DNA of 8,899 nucleotides from Saprospiraceae bacterium (GCA_021739805.1 JAIPBB010000223.1:1-8899); one strand, 5' to 3'; numbered from the stretch's first letter, positions 1-6,569 are shown. Made by a program: numbers and translations. The notes: a model not told the origin generated them from the letters alone.

Positions 1-99
1 TCAAGTCAGGCAGAATATATTCACAGTGAAATATATAGAAGTCTTGGTATAAGCAATAAACCAGTTGATAGGGTTATCACCAAATATTCAATACTGTAG
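1..99 (+). CDS. C-terminal tail of an unidentified protein (5' end outside window)
   Basis: An open frame enters from the left edge and ends at TAG 97-99, giving 32 residues. The last part (IYRSLGISNKPVDRVITKY) has the spacing of a helix-turn-helix, with hydrophobic-x-x-L-G-I-S then V-x-x-I, so the parent could be a DNA-binding protein or transposase; this is only a resemblance. The stop codon lies inside the TGTAGTGACCCC sequence that looks like an insertion-sequence end. The real C-terminus may therefore be lost and the stop supplied by the inserted element. Too little is visible to name a family. Confidence 0.35.
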   Translation, partial: SSQAEYIHSEIYRSLGISNKPVDRVITKYSIL

Positions 100-118
100 T
101 GACCCCAAAAAATGTTAG
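95..118 (+). repeat. Possible IS3-family terminal inverted repeat (solo left end)
   Basis: The sequence TGTAGTGACCCCAAAAAATG followed by TTAGAC resembles the TGTACTGACCCCAAAAAGTTnGAC type of end known from IS3-family (IS150-group) elements. In this orientation an element would extend to the right, but no OrfA/OrfB transposase follows and no matching inverted end is visible in the next kilobase. It is best read as a remnant or solo end. The comparison is from memory of the family consensus. Confidence 0.3.
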
Positions 119-172
119 ACCCTTACAGGGCAGTACTTTTACAAAAAAAATGGTAAACTTGGGTTAAGTTTT

Positions 173-236
173 ATGTAGCTTAATCGTCCCCGATTAAGGC
201 TTTATTAATGATTAATCCGGGAGGATTAATCTACAT
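173..236. repeat. REP/BIME-like doublet: two inverted GTAG-hairpins
   Basis: Hairpin 1 is CTTAATCG-TCCC-CGATTAAG (179-198), an 8-bp perfect stem with a 4-nt loop, preceded by GTAG (175-178). Hairpin 2 is GATTAATCC-GGGA-GGATTAATC (210-231), a 9-bp perfect stem. On the minus strand it is also preceded by GTAG (complement of CTAC 231-234) and has the same TCCC loop. The two arms form an inverted repeat ATGTAG...CTACAT (173-178/231-236). Where the arms differ within the stems (C/A with G/T; G/C with C/G) the changes keep base pairing. A GTAG foot plus palindrome in head-to-head pairs is the described architecture of REP sequences mobilised by RAYT (Y1) transposases. No RAYT gene is recognisable here. 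Confidence 0.6.
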
Positions 237-319
237 TCAAGAAGAGGGAATGAGGGATTGAGAGGGTGACATCAAGACTGCTGGACAAAGTGACTAATCG
301 AATAGAAGACTGAGTGCCA

Positions 320-335
320 TCGATGTGTCGATGTG
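320..335 (+). repeat. Tandem 8-bp repeat TCGATGTG x2
   Basis: TCGATGTG occurs twice back to back within an otherwise featureless stretch (237-354) that is purine-rich at its left end. No ORF, tRNA or known RNA motif was recognised between the hairpin pair and the small ORF at 407. Confidence 0.6.
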
Positions 336-354
336 TACCCGGTGAGTTAAAGAC

Positions 355-383
355 TTGAGCCTAGATTAGGTTTTAAATATTAT
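355..383 (+). promoter_or_regulatory. Candidate sigma70 promoter for the small ORF
   Basis: A -35-like TTGAGC (355-360, 4/6 matches) is separated by exactly 17 bp from a -10-like TATTAT (378-383, 5/6 matches). Transcription would begin near 390, leaving a short leader before the ATG at 407. Prediction from sequence only. Confidence 0.35.
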
Positions 384-406
384 AGTTTTCATGGTGATAG
401 TATTAT

Positions 407-694
407 ATGAATCAAAGTTTTATGCGGCTGATACCGCATCATCAGTCGAAAAGGAAAACCGAGTTGAAATTCATTCACCCTCAACTAATAAAAAGATTAG
501 AGAAAGATGGCTACATGGTTAGAGCAAAGAAATTTTACATAAAGCATATAACTGATGAGCCTGATTATGAAATTGGTTTTGTCACTGGCAGATCTACTCC
601 ATTGCTTAAAGAGCCATTCTTTAGCAAACCTAATTCTTCTGACTCACATGATAGCAATCCAGCCTGGATAAATAGAGATAATGATCCTGCCTAA
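407..694 (+). CDS. Small hypothetical protein, 95 aa
   Basis: The function is not recognised. The N-terminal half is strongly basic (HHQSKRKTELK, then KRLEKDGYMVRAKKFYIK) and the C-terminal third is polar and acidic (SSDSHDSNPAWINRDNDPA), a split seen in some small nucleic-acid-binding proteins, but no family motif is visible. There is no signal peptide or membrane segment. A weak ribosome-binding site (GGTGAT 393-398, 8 nt before ATG) and a promoter-like pair upstream support expression. Against this, it stands alone among mobile-element debris and could be a chance ORF or a decayed gene fragment. A GC-rich hairpin (ATGCGG/CCGCAT, 422-439) lies just inside the start. Confidence 0.4.
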   Translation: MNQSFMRLIPHHQSKRKTELKFIHPQLIKRLEKDGYMVRAKKFYIKHITDEPDYEIGFVTGRSTPLLKEPFFSKPNSSDSHDSNPAWINRDNDPA

Positions 695-756
695 GATAAA
701 TTATTGATGTCCATTAAAGATTATCTAAAAACTTATTCTGAAATCACCTAAACGGC

Positions 757-925
757 ATAAATACATTTCCTGTTTTCCTCTATTCCCTTCGTTTTTCCAT
801 CTCCTCTTCGCCTTTTCACATCTTCACATCTTCATCCTCTTGTCACTTCGTCCTTCCATCATTCAGTCTATCCCTCTATCTGTCTTTCCGTCATTCAGTC
901 ATACCCTACCTCTTCTCTCATAACT
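757..925 (+). other. Pyrimidine-rich intergenic tract with short repeats
   Basis: The 695-1046 interval contains no gene that can be supported. Within it, rows 781-840 and 841-900 are 85% and 77% pyrimidine on the + strand by hand count. Short repeats are present: CACATCTT twice in tandem (817-832) and TCATTCAGTC at 859-868 and 891-900. The complementary strand is a polypurine tract. No ORF runs through it. Its role is unknown; it may be a decayed repeat, a strand-biased or triplex-prone tract, or the trace of a mobile element. Confidence 0.55.
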
Positions 926-992
926 TCTAACTATTAAATTTTAACCGTACTCCATAAAAAACCCTTGCCAAGATAAATATAAATTCAATCTT

Positions 993-1020
993 ATGACATT
1001 TGAAATATATGGTGTATGAA
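993..1020 (+). promoter_or_regulatory. Candidate promoter for the hsdMSR operon
   Basis: ATGACA (993-998, 5/6 to TTGACA) and TATGAA (1015-1020, 4/6 to TATAAT) are 16 bp apart. They are the best-placed pair upstream of the first coding signals. Transcription would start near 1027, just before a GGGGAGA Shine-Dalgarno-like site (1034-1040). That site is followed by a 12-codon mini-ORF (1047-1085, beginning with three ATG codons), which could be a leader peptide or chance. Confidence 0.3.
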
Positions 1021-1095
1021 ATTCAATAAGAATGGGGAGAATTTAAATGATGATGATTTTGATTGGAATTGATAAATTTAATTAAGGAATGATTA

Positions 1096-1203
1096 ATGGC
1101 TAATGATATTAATGGTGATATTGGAGCAGAACTTTTTAAGATGGCAGATAAATTACGGAAAACAATCAATGAGGTTGAATATACTGATAAAGGGATGGCA
1201 TAA
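1096..1203 (+). CDS. 35-aa HsdM N-terminus-like peptide or remnant upstream of hsdM
   Basis: ATG 1096 is preceded by AAGGA (1084-1088) at good spacing, and the frame ends at TAA 1201-1203, directly abutting the hsdM ATG (TAAATG). Residues GAELFKMADKLRKTINEVEY match the opening helix of N6-adenine methylases of the other common HsdM group, which typically read like ELWKAADKLRGNMDAAEY: about 10 of 18 positions are identical, including ADKLR and EY. It then diverges and stops, whereas a real HsdM_N domain continues with an xxVLGLIFLKYIS helix. It is most likely the surviving 5' end of a different hsdM replaced by recombination, kept with its ribosome-binding site. It may now serve as a translationally coupled leader for hsdM. 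Confidence 0.5.
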   Translation: MANDINGDIGAELFKMADKLRKTINEVEYTDKGMA

Positions 1204-2763
1204 ATGACAAAAGAACAAGAAAGGGATGAGCTTCACCGCACAATATGGCAGATTGCCACTGATTTACGGGGTAGCGTGGACGGATGGGATTTCAAAGCCT
1301 ATGTGCTGGGAATCTTGTTTTACAGATTTATATCAGAGAACCTGTCTTCATTTATTAACAAGGAAGAACAGCGCACAGGAAACAGCAGCTTTGATTATGC
1401 AGTATTATCAGACGAAGATGCCGAATTTGGCAGGGCTGATACAGTTAAAGAAAAAGGCTTTTATATTCTTCCCTCCGAGCTTTTTATCAATGTTAGAAAA
1501 AATGCAAAAAACGACGCCAATCTGAATGAAACCTTGAGCAGGGTTTTTGTAAATATCGAAAACTCCGCTAAGGGTACCGAAAGTGAGAATGATCTGAAAG
1601 GTCTTTTTGATGATATAGACGTAAACAGCAACAAATTGGGAGCTACGGTAATAAAAAGGAATGAGGTGCTGGTTAAGATATTGGATTCCATTGGCGGACT
1701 TAACCTGGGTGATTATCAGGATAATACAATAGACACTTTTGGTGATGCATACGAGTTTCTGATGACCATGTATGCCAGCAATGCCGGTAAATCAGGGGGA
1801 GAATTTTTTACTCCCCAGGAAGTTTCTGAGTTACTTGCTGAAATTGCAGTAGTCGGCAAAACAGAAGTTAATAAGGTATATGATCCCGCTTGCGGCTCCG
1901 GTTCTCTACTGCTTAAATTTTCTAAAGTACTGGGCAAAGAAAACGTAAGGCAGGGCTTTTATGGGCAGGAGATAAATATCTCCACTTACAATCTTTGCCG
2001 GATTAATATGTTTTTGCACGATATCAACTACGAAAAGTTCGATATTGCTCATGGTGATACTTTGATGGCGCCTAAGCATTGGGATGATGAACCTTTTGAT
2101 GCCATTGTTTCCAATCCTCCCTACTCTATTAAATGGGAAGGTGATGCTAATTCTTTATTGATAAATGACCCCCGTTTTTCACCTGCGGGTGTGCTTGCCC
2201 CTAAAAGTAAAGCTGACCTGGCATTTACCATGCATATGCTTGCCTGGCTTTCAACCTCAGGTACTGCTGCTATTGTCGAATTCCCAGGTGTGTTATACCG
2301 TAGGGGAGCAGAGCAGAAGATACGTAAATACCTGATCGACAATAATTACATTGATACGGTTATACAGCTCCCGCCTGATTTGTTCTTTGGAACTACTATA
2401 GCCACCTGCATTATCGTGATCAAAAAGAGTAAAAAAGACAATGCCACCCTGTTTATCGATGCTTCCACCGAGTTTGTGCATGAAGGCAACAAAAACAAGC
2501 TTTCTGATGATAATCGCAAACGCATCCTGAATGCCTATATCGTACGTAAAGACGATGAATATTTTGCCAGACTGGTACCCAACAGCGAGATTGCAGAAAA
2601 TGATTACAATATCCCGGTAAGCTCTTATGTGATACGGGAAGACACGAGCGAGGATGTAGATATTGAACGACTCAATGCCCATATAGCAGAGCTTGTTATT
2701 AAACAGAACCATCTACGCGCAGCTATTGATGAGATAGTGGCAGATTTGGAAAGATCAGAATGA
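1204..2763 (+). CDS. hsdM: Type I restriction-modification methylase subunit HsdM (type IC, EcoR124I-like)
   Basis: This is the DNA N6-adenine methyltransferase subunit of a type I enzyme. It binds S-adenosylmethionine and, with HsdS, methylates one adenine on each strand of the target; it is also part of the restriction complex. The 519 aa equal the family length (EcoR124I HsdM is about 520 aa). The N-terminal HsdM_N helix bundle (about 1-150) contains LRGSVDGWDFKAYVLG, typical of the IC family. GKSGGEFFTP (195-204) opens the methylase domain. SAM-binding motif I is DPACGSGSLL (227-236) and the catalytic motif IV is NPPY (304-307). The C-terminus ends in a helical segment, as expected for contact with HsdS. 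The start has AAAGGGA (1190-1196) upstream. It is the first large gene of the operon; hsdS follows after 22 bp. All key residues are present, so it is predicted to be active. Confidence 0.96.
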   Translation: MTKEQERDELHRTIWQIATDLRGSVDGWDFKAYVLGILFYRFISENLSSFINKEEQRTGNSSFDYAVLSDEDAEFGRADTVKEKGFYILPSELFINVRKNAKNDANLNETLSRVFVNIENSAKGTESENDLKGLFDDIDVNSNKLGATVIKRNEVLVKILDSIGGLNLGDYQDNTIDTFGDAYEFLMTMYASNAGKSGGEFFTPQEVSELLAEIAVVGKTEVNKVYDPACGSGSLLLKFSKVLGKENVRQGFYGQEINISTYNLCRINMFLHDINYEKFDIAHGDTLMAPKHWDDEPFDAIVSNPPYSIKWEGDANSLLINDPRFSPAGVLAPKSKADLAFTMHMLAWLSTSGTAAIVEFPGVLYRRGAEQKIRKYLIDNNYIDTVIQLPPDLFFGTTIATCIIVIKKSKKDNATLFIDASTEFVHEGNKNKLSDDNRKRILNAYIVRKDDEYFARLVPNSEIAENDYNIPVSSYVIREDTSEDVDIERLNAHIAELVIKQNHLRAAIDEIVADLERSE

Positions 2764-2785
2764 ATACTATTAGAGAGTTAATGTT

Positions 2786-3370
2786 ATGAGTAAGATAGAT
2801 GAATTGATACAAGAGCTTTGCCCTGATGGTGTGGAATATAATAGTTTGGGAGCACTATTCAAGATTTCTCGAGGTAGAGTTATGTCAAAAGGGTATTTGA
2901 GAGAAAATATTGGACTCTATCCTGTCTATTCGTCTCAAACAGCTAACAATGGGGAAATTGGGAATATATCTACTTATGATTATGATGGAGAATTTCTGAC
3001 TTGGACTACTGATGGAGCAAATGCAGGAACAATATTTTATCGAAATTGCAAATTTAGTATAACAAATGTATGTGGGTTACTAAGCATTAAAGCTAAGAAT
3101 ATTAATGCTAAATATGCTTTTTATATTTTGAGTGTAACAATGAAAAACTATGTTAGCTCAGGTATGGGAAACCCAAAATTGATGAGTAATGTGGTTGAAA
3201 AAATTACAATCCCCATCCCCCCTCTTCCGATTCAACAGGAGATTGTATGCATTCTCGACAAGTTTACTGCGTTGGAGGCGGAGCTTGAGGCGGAGCTTGA
3301 GGCACGTAGGAAACAGTATGAGTTTTACCGTAATCAACTGCTGACCTTCAAAAACATATCAGATGTTTAA
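2786..3370 (+). CDS. hsdS: Half-size type I specificity subunit HsdS with a single target-recognition domain
   Basis: HsdS selects the DNA target of the HsdM/HsdR complex. Usual subunits are about 400 aa with two target-recognition domains (TRDs) separated by conserved helices; this one has 194 aa and only one TRD. The type IC N-terminus (MSKIDELIQELCPDGVEY) is followed by one TRD (about 20-138, ending GNPKLMSNVVEKITIPIPPL). One conserved helical region follows (QQEIVCILDKFTALEAELEA then RRKQYEFYRNQLLTF), where a full-length protein would start its second half. The gene ends cleanly at TAA, overlapping the longest hsdR frame. Truncated half-subunits of EcoR124I/EcoDXXI are known to pair and recognise palindromic bipartite sites, so this one probably works as a dimer. 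The TRD coding region is about 27-33% G+C in sampled rows, against about 52% in the helix region, which suggests the TRD was exchanged. Confidence 0.92.
   Translation: MSKIDELIQELCPDGVEYNSLGALFKISRGRVMSKGYLRENIGLYPVYSSQTANNGEIGNISTYDYDGEFLTWTTDGANAGTIFYRNCKFSITNVCGLLSIKAKNINAKYAFYILSVTMKNYVSSGMGNPKLMSNVVEKITIPIPPLPIQQEIVCILDKFTALEAELEAELEARRKQYEFYRNQLLTFKNISDV
3278..3301 (+). repeat. 12-bp tandem repeat in the hsdS spacer (4-residue LEAE repeat)
   Basis: Two exact copies of GCGGAGCTTGAG lie head to tail, preceded by a degenerate partial copy (3271-3277), and encode ALEAELEAELEA. This is the position where EcoR124I and EcoR124II differ by one copy of a 4-residue TAEL repeat, changing the spacer between the half-sites of the target by one base pair. 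Loss or gain of a copy here keeps the frame. Confidence 0.85.
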
Positions 3371-3371
3371 T

Positions 3372-3376
3372 GAGGT
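3372..3376 (+). promoter_or_regulatory. Ribosome-binding site deciding the hsdR start
   Basis: GAGGT lies 4 nt before ATG 3381. The upstream in-frame ATG 3363 lies inside hsdS and has no comparable site. This makes 3381 the preferred start, just after the hsdS stop (3368-3370). Confidence 0.55.
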
Positions 3377-3380
3377 AAGA

Positions 3381-6300
3381 ATGAAGTATGATATCGTAAC
3401 ACAAAGCCAGGAAAGCACTGTTGTTGCAGAATACCAATCACCATATAAACGTGAAACAGCCTATCAATCAGAAGCTGAACTGGAAAGAGCTTTTATTGAT
3501 CTGCTCAAGACTCAGGCTTATGAATATCTGCCCATAACTTCCGAAATTGAACTGATTGCCAATCTACGAAGTCAACTGGAAATTCTGAACAATTACCATT
3601 TCTCAGACGCTGAGTGGGATCAACTCTTCAAAGCCAATATTGCTAACCTAAACAATGGCATTGAGGAAAAAACCACTATTATTCAGGAGGACTTTATCCA
3701 GTTGCTTACCTGTGATGACGGGGTAACGAAAAACATCTATCTACTGGACAAAGCCAATATTCATAATAACCGTTTGCAGGTAATCAATCAATATGCAGTA
3801 GATGACGGTCAGCGTGCCAACCGCTATGATGCTACGATACTGATAAACGGGCTTCCAATGGTACATCTGGAGCTTAAAAAACGCGGTGTTGACATAAAAG
3901 AGGCATTTAACCAGATCAACCGTTATAATCGTGAATCCTTTTGGGCAGGGAGCGGACTCTTTGAGTATATACAGATCTTTGTTATATCAAATGGCACCCA
4001 TACCAAATACTACAGCAATACCACCCGTTTCACCCATATCAGGGAACAAAGTGATGGTACGAAAAAAAAGGGTAAGCGCAGCAGCAACAGCTTTGAGTTT
4101 ACTTCGTGGTGGGCAGATGCCAGTAACCGTCCCATAACTGAACTGATGGACTTTGGGCGCACCTTCTTTGCCAAGCATACGCTATTGAACCTTTTGACCA
4201 GATACTGTGTATTTACATCAGAAAAGCAGTTACTTGCCATGCGTCCATATCAGATTGCAGCCACAGAGCGTATTCTCGGACACATCAAGGTTTCAAACAA
4301 CTATAAGACCTATGGCAAAATAGAAGGTGGAGGATACATCTGGCATACAACCGGAAGCGGTAAAACCCTTACTTCTTTTAAGACAGCTCAACTGACAAGC
4401 AAACTGCCATTTATAGACAAAGTGCTGTTTGTAGTTGATAGAAAGGACCTCGACTATCAGACCATGAAGGAGTATGATAAATTTGAAAAGGGAGCGGCAA
4501 ACAGCAACTCCAGTACTGCTGTGTTGAAAAAACAGCTTGAAGACCCAAACTCTCGAATTATCATAACCACCATCCAAAAGTTGGCGGTGCTAATCAAAAA
4601 AGAAAAAAAGCATCCAGCCTACTATCTTCACATAGTGATCATTTTTGATGAATGTCACCGCTCTCAGTTTGGCGATATGCATAGTGCGATTACAAAGAGC
4701 TTTAAGAGGTATCACCTCTTCGGATTCACCGGCACTCCCATCTTTGCGGTGAATTCCAGCAGCAACTGCAAGGCTGATTTACGAACAACGGAACAGGCTT
4801 TTGGCGCGAAGCTGCATACTTACACTATTGTGGATGCCATTATGGATAAAAACGTTCTTCCTTTCCGAATTGATTATATCAGGACAATGAAAGAGCAGGA
4901 AGACATTGCAGACTCTAAAGTATGGGATATAGACAGGGAAAAAGCTTTGGCAGCACCCGCGCGTATCTCGAATATCGTGACATATATTCGTGAACATTTT
5001 GATCAAAAGACAAAACGAAATAGCTATTATCAGCTCAAAGATAGACGATTGGCAGGATTTAATGCTATTTTTGCCGTAGCTTCGATTGAAATGGCGAAAA
5101 GATATTATTCCGAATTTCAAAGACAGATGGCAGAGTTACCAAGTGATAAACAATTGAAAGTTGCTACAATTTTCAGCTATGGGGTCAATGAAGACGAGGC
5201 AGAGATAGACGGCATAATTGAGGATGAAAACCTGGAGGATACAAGCAGATTGGATCAAAGCTCAAGGGATTTTCTGGAATCTGCCATTCAGGACTATAAC
5301 AAAATCTTCAAAACAAATTATAATACTACCAGCGACAGGTTTCAAAACTACTATAAAGATGTTTCAGAAAGGGTGAAAAACCGAGAAATCGATCTGCTAA
5401 TCGTTGTAAATATGTTCCTTACAGGTTTTTATGCAACAACCCTCAATACACTTTGGGTGGATAAAAATCTTCGATTACATGGACTCTTACAAGCATTTTC
5501 CCGCACAAACCGTATTCTCAATACGATCAAAACCTTTGGTAATATTGTATGTTTCCGAAATCTTGAGAAAGCCACTAATGAGAGCATTGCCCTGTTTGGA
5601 GATAAAGAAGCCTGCGGAGTAGTCCTCCTTAAGACTTTTGATGAATACTACAACGGATATCAAGACGGAGATAAGATAATTCCGGGGTATGTGGAGTTGA
5701 TTGGTGAATTGCAGGAAAAATATCCCATCGGGGAAAGGATCGTCGGTGAACAGAATCAAAAGGATTTTATCAAACTGTATGGAGCTATCCTGAAAGTCCG
5801 CAACATCCTTACAACCTTCGATGAGTTTATAGGAAATGAAATCCTGACGGAAAGAGACGTTCAGGACTATCATAGCATGTATATAGATATCTATACAGAA
5901 TTCAGAGTGAAGAATAAAGGCGACTCGGAAAACGTAAATGACGATATCGTGTTTGAAATGGAACTGATCAAGCAAGTGGAAATTAATATAGATTATATTT
6001 TGATGCTGATCAAGAAGTATCATGAAGGACACCAGAAAGACCGTGAGATAATTATTAGTATAAACAAAGCAATTGATTCAAGTGTGGAATTGCGCAACAA
6101 AAAAGACCTGATCGAAAGATTCATAACCAGCTTGAATCCTTCTACTGATGTGGATAAGGATTGGCAGAGATTTATTGAGGCAAGAAAAATAGCGGAATTG
6201 GATAAAATCATCAATGATGAGAACTTAGACAAAGAAGAAGCGTATATATTCATAACAAATGCGTTCCGGGACGGATACGTGCAAGAATCCGGCACAGCAC

Positions 6301-6431
6301 TTACAAAGGTCTTACCTCCTGTTTCAAGATTCTCAAAAACTGGAGAACGCACAAAAAAGAAAGCATCTGTTCTGGAGAGATTCAAAGCATTCTTCAATAG
6401 ATTCTGGAATATTTCGGGAAGTATCCAGTGA
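3381..6431 (+). CDS. hsdR: Type I restriction endonuclease subunit HsdR (type IC), with unusual helicase motif V
   Basis: This is the motor and nuclease subunit: it translocates DNA with ATP and cuts unmodified DNA far from the target. The 1016 aa (1022 from the alternative ATG 3363) are close to EcoR124I HsdR (about 1038). The N-terminal PD-(D/E)xK nuclease has D150 (RYDATI) and E164-x-K166 (LELKK), one residue offset from the EcoR124I catalytic D151/E165/K167. Helicase motifs follow: Walker A TGSGKT (324-329), DECH (423-426), GFTGTP (448-453) and QAFSRTNR (704-711). The C-terminal helical domain ends in the usual TKVLPPVSRF and a basic tail. Motif V reads TGFYA with Y684 (codon TAT 5430-5432), where the family has TGFDA; this could weaken or abolish translocation. 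The gene is otherwise intact, last in the operon. Confidence 0.95.
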   Translation: MKYDIVTQSQESTVVAEYQSPYKRETAYQSEAELERAFIDLLKTQAYEYLPITSEIELIANLRSQLEILNNYHFSDAEWDQLFKANIANLNNGIEEKTTIIQEDFIQLLTCDDGVTKNIYLLDKANIHNNRLQVINQYAVDDGQRANRYDATILINGLPMVHLELKKRGVDIKEAFNQINRYNRESFWAGSGLFEYIQIFVISNGTHTKYYSNTTRFTHIREQSDGTKKKGKRSSNSFEFTSWWADASNRPITELMDFGRTFFAKHTLLNLLTRYCVFTSEKQLLAMRPYQIAATERILGHIKVSNNYKTYGKIEGGGYIWHTTGSGKTLTSFKTAQLTSKLPFIDKVLFVVDRKDLDYQTMKEYDKFEKGAANSNSSTAVLKKQLEDPNSRIIITTIQKLAVLIKKEKKHPAYYLHIVIIFDECHRSQFGDMHSAITKSFKRYHLFGFTGTPIFAVNSSSNCKADLRTTEQAFGAKLHTYTIVDAIMDKNVLPFRIDYIRTMKEQEDIADSKVWDIDREKALAAPARISNIVTYIREHFDQKTKRNSYYQLKDRRLAGFNAIFAVASIEMAKRYYSEFQRQMAELPSDKQLKVATIFSYGVNEDEAEIDGIIEDENLEDTSRLDQSSRDFLESAIQDYNKIFKTNYNTTSDRFQNYYKDVSERVKNREIDLLIVVNMFLTGFYATTLNTLWVDKNLRLHGLLQAFSRTNRILNTIKTFGNIVCFRNLEKATNESIALFGDKEACGVVLLKTFDEYYNGYQDGDKIIPGYVELIGELQEKYPIGERIVGEQNQKDFIKLYGAILKVRNILTTFDEFIGNEILTERDVQDYHSMYIDIYTEFRVKNKGDSENVNDDIVFEMELIKQVEINIDYILMLIKKYHEGHQKDREIIISINKAIDSSVELRNKKDLIERFITSLNPSTDVDKDWQRFIEARKIAELDKIINDENLDKEEAYIFITNAFRDGYVQESGTALTKVLPPVSRFSKTGERTKKKASVLERFKAFFNRFWNISGSIQ

Positions 6432-6442
6432 TTAAGTGCTAT

Positions 6443-6459
6443 AATGTCTTCCTGACATT
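6443..6459. terminator. Weak hairpin after hsdR, possible terminator
   Basis: AATGTC-TTCCT-GACATT forms a 6-bp stem 12 bp after the hsdR stop and is followed by only a short T run (TTT around 6459-6461). It is AT-rich and would be a poor intrinsic terminator. Confidence 0.2.
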
Positions 6460-6492
6460 TTACAGGCTGTTGGCTTGGTGAAAATAGTAGTG

Positions 6493-6533
6493 AGATCATC
6501 CATAATCAATTGCATTATTCATTGGATAGATCT
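6493..6533. promoter_or_regulatory. Imperfect long stem-loop between hsdR and the OLD gene
   Basis: AGATCATCC (6493-6501) pairs with GGATAGATCT (6524-6533), with one bulged base. Inside it, ATAAT (6502-6506) pairs with ATTAT (6514-6518) around the loop CAATTGC. It could be an operator, an RNA structure or chance in AT-rich DNA. The rest of the 185-bp gap holds only the promoter-like signals. Confidence 0.25.
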
Positions 6534-6569
6534 GGTTATTAACTACCGGAGAATAGGTTTGAAGTGATG

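Noticed and set aside
173..236. Intrinsic transcription terminator
   Set aside because: The stems are AT-rich and no T run follows on either strand; the GTAG feet and inverted pairing fit a REP-like element better.
757..925. CRISPR array in the repeat-bearing pyrimidine tract
   Set aside because: The repeats are only 8-10 bp, occur twice each and have no regular spacer-repeat period; no cas gene is present.
1226..1525. 99-aa open frame overlapping hsdM in another frame
   Set aside because: It lies wholly inside the strongly supported hsdM gene, has no conserved motif and no ribosome-binding site.
3363..3380. Start of hsdR at ATG 3363
   Set aside because: This start overlaps the end of hsdS and lacks a ribosome-binding site; ATG 3381 has GAGGT at proper spacing. 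The difference is only six residues, so it stays a minor uncertainty.
5487..6032. 181-aa open frame on the minus strand inside hsdR
   Set aside because: It is a shadow of hsdR. Its composition is hydrophobic with no family pattern, and the + strand product is clearly conserved here. The same holds for the other minus-strand frames at 2293-2712 and 6020-6499.
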